The notes beneath the pieces were generated by a model. It ran no database searches, was not told the DNA's origin, and saw only the letters and a list, made by a program, of their open reading frames with translations. A stretch of DNA of 64,000 bases from Haloplanus rubicundus. GTDB taxonomy: Archaea > Halobacteriota > Halobacteria > Halobacteriales > Haloferacaceae. Shown here in pieces: positions 59,711-64,000 of this stretch. Within the stretch, counting starts at the first letter, position 1; each line of letters opens with the position of its first letter. Position numbers and translations under genes: made by a program. Location of the stretch: assembly GCF_003342675.1 (NCBI RefSeq), contig NZ_CP031148.1:1116001-1180000 (forward strand). The letters are read 5' to 3'.

Positions 59711-60198
59711 GCGTCAGCCACCGGGTCGGCTCCGATCACCAGCTCGCACGCCTCCTCCAGATCGGCATCGTGCTGGAGGAGGTGGTCGAGGCGCGGGCCC
59801 ACCACCACTACCAGTCGCTCGCCCCCGACGACCTCGACCCGGAGATCGAGGCACTCCTGGCCGACGCCGCCGAGGAGTCGGCCGACCACCGCGATCGATT
59901 GGAGAAACTGATCGCGGACCTCGACGCAGAGTCGATCCCGTTCGAGGACATCGAGGCGCTCGTCGAGGCGCAGTACGCCCAGACGAAACCCGAGGACTTC
60001 GACGGCGTCCTCTACGACCAGCTCTGTAACGAGGAGACGGCGTACAAGTTCTACGACGACCTCGTCGCCGCCATCGAGGAGAGCGACGCGCAGTTCTCGG
60101 TGGATCGAGCGCGACTGCTCGACGTCTTGCGCTCCATCCGCGAGGAGGAGGCAGCGGGCGTCGAGGAAGTGACGAACGTCATGGAGACACGGGAATGA
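59707..60198 (+). CDS. Ferritin-like / rubrerythrin-type protein
   Basis: 163 residues, mainly helical. Helix pairs carry Glu and His spaced as in ferritin-like metal sites (GIVLEEVVEARAHHHYQSL, DAAEESADHRDRLEKLIADL, LCNEETAYKFYDDLVAAIEE, IREEEAAGVEEV). It probably stores or handles iron. The start at 59707 (MSVSHRVGSDHQL) is preferred over an in-frame TTG at 59656 because of the Shine-Dalgarno-like sequence and the ATGA with the leader ORF. The ATGA overlap with the next gene ties it to a DtxR-type regulator. Confidence 0.8.
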   Translation: MSVSHRVGSDHQLARLLQIGIVLEEVVEARAHHHYQSLAPDDLDPEIEALLADAAEESADHRDRLEKLIADLDAESIPFEDIEALVEAQYAQTKPEDFDGVLYDQLCNEETAYKFYDDLVAAIEESDAQFSVDRARLLDVLRSIREEEAAGVEEVTNVMETRE

Positions 60199-60629
60199 AC
60201 ACGGCAGACCAGTACCTCAAGGCGATTTACCTGATTCAGGAGATGGAAGACGGCCCGGCCTCGACCGGGGCGCTCGCGGACATGCTCGACGTGAGTCCGG
60301 CGAGCGCCAACGAAATGATCGGCAAACTCGAAGCCCGCGAGCTCGCGGACCACGAGAAGTACAAGGGCGTCCGGCTCACCGAGGAGGGGATCGTCCGCGC
60401 CCGCGACGCGCTCCAGACGTACTGCATCATCGAGCGTTTCCTCGCCAACGTCCTCGACGTGGAGGACTTCCGGGGCGAGGCACGCGAACTCGAGGCGGTC
60501 ATCGACGACACGGTGGCCGATCGGTTGGATACGATCATCGACCGGAACCCGAACTGTCCGGACTGCTTCGACGCGGAGACCGACGCCTGCGCCGAACTGG
60601 ACGTGGAGTGCGAGAAGCCGGCTGATTGA
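60195..60629 (+). CDS. DtxR/SirR-type metal-dependent repressor
   Basis: 144 residues. N-terminal winged helix (ADQYLKAIYLIQEMEDGPAS, ALADMLDVSPASANEMIGKL, YKGVRLTEEGIVRARDAL) and the metal-binding/dimer domain (ECIIERFL-type helix at YCIIERFLANVLDVEDFRGE, ELEAVIDDTVADRLD), ending with a short Cys-rich tail (NPNCPDCFDAETDAC). In this family Fe or Mn binding triggers DNA binding. The SH3-like domain of longer members is absent. Located after sufCBD and the ferritin-like gene, it probably regulates iron genes, including its own promoter. Confidence 0.93.
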   Translation: MNTADQYLKAIYLIQEMEDGPASTGALADMLDVSPASANEMIGKLEARELADHEKYKGVRLTEEGIVRARDALQTYCIIERFLANVLDVEDFRGEARELEAVIDDTVADRLDTIIDRNPNCPDCFDAETDACAELDVECEKPAD

Positions 60630-60650
60630 CGAATTCTCTCGCTATTTCAG

Positions 60651-60669
60651 TCCTATTCTTCAAATAGGA
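60651..60669. promoter_or_regulatory. Short inverted repeat after the DtxR-type gene
   Basis: TCCTATT and AATAGGA form a perfect 7-base inverted repeat with a 5-base loop (CTTCA), 20 bases after the regulator stop and 20 bases before the HNH gene. It could be a terminator or an operator for the latter. Confidence 0.4.
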
Positions 60670-60688
60670 GTAGGCGGCAACGGACTGT

Positions 60689-61438
60689 ATGGACTGTCCG
60701 TCGTGCGACAAAACGCTCGCGTCAGAGCGAGGAATGCGTCAACATCACGCTATGGCGCACGACACACCGCTTCCGAATCGGACCTGTGTAGATTGTGGTT
60801 CCGAGTTCCACGATCCGAAGTCACGACGAAAATACTGCAGTTCGTGTGATCCGAATGTGGGTCGAAACAACGGTAATTGGAGTGATGCGAAAGAGACTGC
60901 TGTCTGTCGAACCTGCGGTACTTCTTTCGAGTACTATCCCTCGGAAAAGGATGGTGTGTACTGTAAAAAATGTATACTGGCTGCTGATGGCTTGTTACCA
61001 GACAATCCTGCCGAACGAAACCGAATAGAAACGCAGTGTACGTACTGTGGAACTGTTATGAGTGTTGTCCCATCCCGGATAGATAACTCGAATCAGGGTG
61101 TTTTCTGCACACGAACATGCCACGGTGCATGGCTTTCGAAACACGTTGTCGGACCAAACCATCATCAGTGGGAAGGAGGAACGATTGACTACGGTGGTTC
61201 GTGGTGGCGAGTACGTAGACGCGCGCTAACCCGTGACAACTATCGGTGTCAACAGTGCGGTCGTCCCCGTGAAGAACTTGGACGTAATCCTGACGTTCAT
61301 CACATCGAGAGGGTTCGTGATTTCGAAGACCCTCGCGAAGCTCACACGCTTTCGAATGTCATATCCCTCTGTCGCTCGTGTCACCAGCACGTAGAGGCCG
61401 GCAATATCCCCTCGCCTTCTCGGAACTCAGAAGGATAA
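60689..61438 (+). CDS. Zinc-finger HNH endonuclease, probably acquired
   Basis: 249 residues. The N-terminal 150 residues hold several zinc-binding Cys clusters (CPSCDKTLASERGMRQHH, CVDCGSEFHD...YCSSCDP, CRTCGTSFEYYPSEKDGVYC, CTYCGTVMS...FCTRTCHGAW). The C-terminus is an HNH nuclease: RRRALTRDNYRCQQCGRP, then PDVHHIERVRDFEDPREAH, then LISLC-type ISLCRSCHQHVE. Codon use is markedly AT-richer than all genes to the left (AAA, TTT and AGT codons), and the gene sits between the iron cluster and a tRNA. This fits a horizontally gained homing-type or defence nuclease. Confidence 0.88.
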   Translation: MDCPSCDKTLASERGMRQHHAMAHDTPLPNRTCVDCGSEFHDPKSRRKYCSSCDPNVGRNNGNWSDAKETAVCRTCGTSFEYYPSEKDGVYCKKCILAADGLLPDNPAERNRIETQCTYCGTVMSVVPSRIDNSNQGVFCTRTCHGAWLSKHVVGPNHHQWEGGTIDYGGSWWRVRRRALTRDNYRCQQCGRPREELGRNPDVHHIERVRDFEDPREAHTLSNVISLCRSCHQHVEAGNIPSPSRNSEG

Positions 61439-61499
61439 TTTATTATGCGTCGGCTAGCTACCTGACGCTGCGGGAGACGGTTGCTGGGGCCTTACTAAC

Positions 61500-61602
61500 A
61501 GTCCCGTGGTGTAGCGGCCAATCATCTGGGCCTTTGGACGTGTTCGGGAATACCCGGCGCGGAAGACAGCCCAGGACGGCGGTTCGAATCCGCCCGGGAC
61601 TA
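61500..61602 (+). tRNA. tRNA-Gln (anticodon TTG) with a 30-base intron
   Basis: The acceptor stem AGTCCCG (61500-61506) pairs with CGGGACT (61595-61601), with discriminator A at 61602. The anticodon stem TGGGC (61527-61531) pairs with GCCCA (61569-61573). The loop CTTTGG places the anticodon TTG at 61534-61536. The T arm GGCGG-TTCGAAT-CCGCC is canonical. An intron of 30 bases (61538-61567) lies in the usual archaeal position after base 37. No CCA is encoded. Exon length is 73 bases. Confidence 0.93.
61538..61567 (+). other. tRNA-Gln intron
   Basis: 30 bases between positions 37 and 38 of the tRNA, with internal hairpin potential (CGGG-AATA-CCCG). The boundary is ambiguous by one A. It should be removed by the tRNA splicing endonuclease through a bulge-helix-bulge structure. 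Confidence 0.8.
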
Positions 61603-61705
61603 CTAATAAATCTCGTATAGCTCGGGCTGAGAAGCGTCCCCTAACGATGCTTGAGATTCTCGCGGTACGTGCGCTCACTTCATGCTATGGAGAGAATCGG
61701 TCTTC

Positions 61706-62398
61706 GTGTTTAGTTTGGAGCATTGTGCCAGCGAGCGAAACTCTGCAACCAGTTTTCAGCTGTTGTTGGTTCGACGTGACTAAAACCGTTTGAAAACGAA
61801 GAGGTTCGTCGTTTTACTTCTCTAAAGATACGTTCGATGGCATTCCGATTTCCGTGGCGTTCTGTCTGAAATCGGAGCCCTGCTCGGTCGAGTGCAGTTT
61901 GGAGATGTTTGGCGCCATCGACGAGAAATAGGGCGGATTCGACATCGTGTTTCTCCCGCAGTTCGTTGAGAAAAGAGTTCAGTAAGAGCGGTTGTAGTGA
62001 TCGAAAACAGCCGTAAATGGAGTAATTCGTTCGTCTGTGGATCCGCGGCGGCGGCGTACAGCCAGAACTGCTGATCGTTGATTCGAATCACCGTTTCGTC
62101 AACCGCAACCTGATTCGAAGCCCTTCCGCTGACCGGCTGTAGATCGGCCTTCTGGACCCAATCGTGAACCGCTTTCCGAGAACGTTCGACACCCAAACTG
62201 TCAAGAGCAGAGATGGTATTCGAAAGTGATAGTCCAGCCAGATGCATCTGAATACCGAGCTTCATCGCCGGCTCGGGTGTCCGCTCTCGCTCCACAAAAT
62301 CCAAATCAATCCAGTCGTTATGCCCGCTGAGGCGTGTGATTTCTGCCATAGACCAGCAAGAAATTCACTCGCCTCACTCTTCATCGTTAACTAAACAC
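61706..62398. mobile_element. IS6-type insertion sequence with defective transposase
   Basis: A 693-base element bounded by inverted repeats GTGTTTAGTT (61706-61715) and AACTAAACAC (62389-62398). It carries a single transposase frame on the minus strand whose stop lies inside the left repeat. The 8 bases next to each end (CGGTCTTC left, AAAGCTTG right) do not match, so no target duplication remains. The base composition is lower in GC than the surroundings. Confidence 0.8.
61710..62349 (-). pseudogene. IS6-family DDE transposase, frameshifted
   Basis: The N-terminal part starts MAEITRLSGHNDWIDLDFVE and holds ISALDSLGVERSRKAVHDWV and the first catalytic Asp in QVAVDETVIRINDQQFWLYA. After LHLRLFSITTTALTELF an extra T in a TTTT run (about 61985) shifts the frame. 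The rest resumes in another frame with FLNELREKHDVESALFLVDG (second Asp) and FQTERHGNRNAIERIFREVK (catalytic Glu), ending WHNAPN and TAA at 61710-61712. All three DDE residues are present, so a one-base repair would restore it. Confidence 0.85.
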
Positions 62399-62527
62399 AA
62401 AGCTTGTAGGAAGCCCCACCTTTTAGGCCGGGCGAGGCTGTCACTGGTGAACCGGTTCCGGTTACACGCCGCTAGCCGGTCGAATCAGACACCAACTTCT
62501 TTACCCTTACTCACACGTAACCACCCT

Positions 62528-63217
62528 ATGGAACGTCGAAACGTGTTGACAGCGTGCGGGACGGTTCTCACAGGGATGCTCGCTGGCTGTAGCGGTGGCG
62601 GTGGCGGAGACGCGACGCCGACGGGAACGGAGGCGGCGGACCCGACGACGACGGAAACCGAGGCGCCGACCGCCACCGAGACGGAGACGCCGGAGCCGAC
62701 GGCGACCGAAACAGAGGCACCGACCGCCACCGAGGCGGCGTCCAGTCTCGACGGGCCGACCCATGACGTCGGGGAGTCGTTCACCGTCGGCAGCGACAAC
62801 GAGGCCATCGGCTACCGGATCGTCGACTTTTTCCGCGCCGACCGGGTCGGCAGCAGCGCGAACAACTCCACCGCTAACGGCACGTACTTGATCGTCGTTC
62901 TCGACCTGACCAACCCGCGGGACTCCGCACTCTCGTTCCCGAACAACAACTTCCTCGTCTGGAACGAGGAGCAGATCCTCTATCTCGACGATGGGGCGAC
63001 GCCACAGATCGGCAACGACGACCGGATCGACATCGAACCGATTGGCACGGCGACCGTCCTCTCAGGCAACACCAAGACCGGCGCCGTCGTGTTCGACGTA
63101 GATCCCGACCGAAACTACTGGATTCGAGTCACCCCGACCGGCGACTCGGGCGAGACCCACTACGTACCCGTCGGCCTCGCCTCCGAGATCCAGGAACTTC
63201 AGAGTTCGCTGACGTAA
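62528..63217 (+). CDS. Secreted lipoprotein with DUF4352-like domain
   Basis: 229 residues. The signal MERRNVLTACGTVLTGMLAGC ends in a lipobox Cys, then a Gly run, a 45-residue Thr/Glu/Pro linker (TETEAPTATETE repeats) and a beta-sandwich domain (about residues 80-229; VGESFTVGSDNEAIGYRIVD, TYLIVVLDLTNPRDSALSFP, GAVVFDVDPDRNYWIRVTPT) of the telokin-like DUF4352 kind. It is anchored outside the cell; function unknown. Codon use is again GC-rich, in contrast to the IS element just upstream. Confidence 0.85.
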   Translation: MERRNVLTACGTVLTGMLAGCSGGGGGDATPTGTEAADPTTTETEAPTATETETPEPTATETEAPTATEAASSLDGPTHDVGESFTVGSDNEAIGYRIVDFFRADRVGSSANNSTANGTYLIVVLDLTNPRDSALSFPNNNFLVWNEEQILYLDDGATPQIGNDDRIDIEPIGTATVLSGNTKTGAVVFDVDPDRNYWIRVTPTGDSGETHYVPVGLASEIQELQSSLT

Positions 63218-63221
63218 ACGA

Positions 63222-63243
63222 CCACGGGTCGGGAGACCCGTGG
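63222..63243. terminator. Hairpin after the lipoprotein gene
   Basis: CCACGGGTC pairs with GACCCGTGG over 9 bases with a 4-base loop GGGA, followed by CTTTTCT. It begins 5 bases after the lipoprotein stop. It may be a terminator or the structured right end of a tnpB-type element, since the minus-strand tnpB remnant stops 20 bases away. Confidence 0.55.
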
Positions 63244-63262
63244 CTTTTCTAATTTCCTCAGC

Positions 63263-63495
63263 CTACGCCGATAGCACTCCACGCGAAGCGATTTCGCGGG
63301 ATGAGGATGGGTGGTTTACGGAACACCCCGACCCAGATAGGCTCACCTTCCGAACACTTGGTTGGGTTTTGCGACTCCGGTAATTAACCGACTCAACGTC
63401 GATTCCTGCGTGTTTCGCCCACGCTCCCCACGCCACGTTCACACTCGCATTCCGGGCAGCGTGATCTTGCTGAACCGCACACGAGTTATTCGTAC
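63263..63495 (-). pseudogene. C-terminal remnant of a tnpB-family (IS200/IS605) protein
   Basis: In one minus-strand frame the end reads RCTNNSCAVQQDHAARNASV, NVAWGAWAKHAGIDVESVNY and, near the stop, NHPSSSREIASRGVLSA. The Cys pair followed by D..AARNA is how TnpB zinc-ribbon and RuvC-III regions read. Upstream the frame is broken by a stop (TGA) and no start or earlier motif is found. The 120 bases between this and the plus-strand remnant are open on both strands without a recognisable protein. Confidence 0.5.
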
Positions 63496-63616
63496 ACCGG
63501 AACCGTATTCAACCGCCGTAGATGGCATGAGCGGGGTTTCAACGCGATCTTTGAGCTGTCCGACCCGTACACCTGCGACTTGACCGACGTGCTGGAAACG
63601 CACTGGTAGGTTAGGG

Positions 63617-63981
63617 TGAATGAGAAGATGTGCCACTTCCGGACGTTCCGCGCGTTCATCGACTGGTTGGCGTGTACCGCCGAGGAGTACGGCATCGATG
63701 TCGAAGTCCGCCCGAAGCGTGGACGAATCAGACGTGCCCCGAGTGTGGCTACCGCGAGAAGATGAGTCGTCGCGGAGATACGCTGACGTGTCCGTGTGGT
63801 TCGAGGGACACGCCGACCTCACGGCGTCGGAGACGTTCCTTCGGGAACACAGTGATTGCAAAATCAGGTCGATGGCACAGCCTGTGCGATTTGAGTGGGA
63901 CGAGTACCGATGATCAGTGTCTCCGCGCTCACCTCCAAAGAAGTGCGCACGAACCCGCCAGTTGCCTCCGTAGGTCGGTAG
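63617..63981 (+). pseudogene. C-terminal remnant of another tnpB-family protein, several frameshifts
   Basis: Pieces in successive frames spell out a TnpB C-terminus: [20 protein letters not shown] and [13 protein letters not shown], then [20 protein letters not shown] and TLTCPCG (zinc ribbon), then [20 protein letters not shown] and VRFEWDEYR, and finally [13 protein letters not shown] to TAG 63979-63981. At least three frameshifts separate them. The N-terminal RuvC parts are missing. TnpB proteins are RNA-guided nucleases of IS200/IS605 elements; this copy is dead. Confidence 0.7.
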
Positions 63982-64000
63982 CTGAACCCCCTAACGGAGG

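Noticed and set aside
61603-61705. Possible direct repeat of the tRNA 3' end (attachment site) just after the tRNA
   Set aside because: No copy of the T-arm/acceptor sequence was found here or further right within the window.
63496-63616. Open frames on both strands between the two tnpB remnants
   Set aside because: Neither strand gives a recognisable protein; both frames are broken at the edges. Treated as decayed insertion-sequence DNA.
63982-64000. Last 19 bases of the window
   Set aside because: Too short to assign; probably the outer end of the tnpB-type element, but no end sequence can be defined.

Overview
The window is chromosomal DNA from a haloarchaeon (class Halobacteria). It is GC-rich, nearly every protein is acidic, and it carries archaeal or haloarchaeal hallmark genes: transcription factor E, the PAN proteasomal ATPase, a family B DNA polymerase with an intein, geranylgeranylglyceryl phosphate synthase, the archaeal pantoate kinase/phosphopantothenate synthetase route to CoA, and Mre11-Rad50. 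Many genes have a TATA-like box 25-35 bases before the start codon, which fits leaderless or short-leader transcripts. The sequence alone does not fix the genus.

Layout. Bases 1-6000 hold a peptide-type ABC transporter: binding protein, two permeases and a fused double ATPase. 6067-10872 is accessory: small haloarchaeal proteins, a truncated haemoglobin, a frameshifted bacterio-opsin-activator-like regulator and, divergent from it, a tight four-gene module of unknown function (paralogous beta-rich proteins, a coiled-coil/PASTA/helix-hairpin-helix protein and a small propeptide-like protein). 10975-33021 is housekeeping: topA, a lipid synthase, an enolase-superfamily enzyme, aspS, two CoA genes, a membrane-fused molybdopterin oxidoreductase, an aminotransferase, metG, pyk, tfe and an NAD-kinase-like protein. 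33102-45828 carries a PhoU-type regulator, a squalene/phytoene synthase, an orphan cytochrome oxidase subunit III, purA and the PAN ATPase. 45969-51813 centres on mre11-rad50. 51931-60629 holds intein-containing polB followed by sufCBD, a ferritin-like protein and a DtxR-type regulator, an iron and iron-sulphur block. From 60689 to the right edge the DNA changes character: an AT-richer HNH nuclease gene, an intron-bearing tRNA-Gln, an IS6-type element with a broken transposase, a lipoprotein and tnpB-like remnants in both orientations.

The most interesting non-genic signal is a family of 75-85 base palindromic elements. Five clear or partly decayed copies (near 7156, 13491, 19367, 39216 and 50671) and one variant (46535) each begin at or within a few bases of a stop codon. 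In three of them the A of the TGA stop is the first base of the element. Other signals that ordinary gene calling misses are three copies of the last coding segment of aspS in tandem, a duplicated in-frame hairpin-forming insertion in mre11, atypical codon patches at conserved polymerase motifs of polB, an ORF after the 45969 regulator with no usable start codon, and a possible upstream mini-ORF with a palindrome over the TATA box ahead of the ferritin/DtxR pair.
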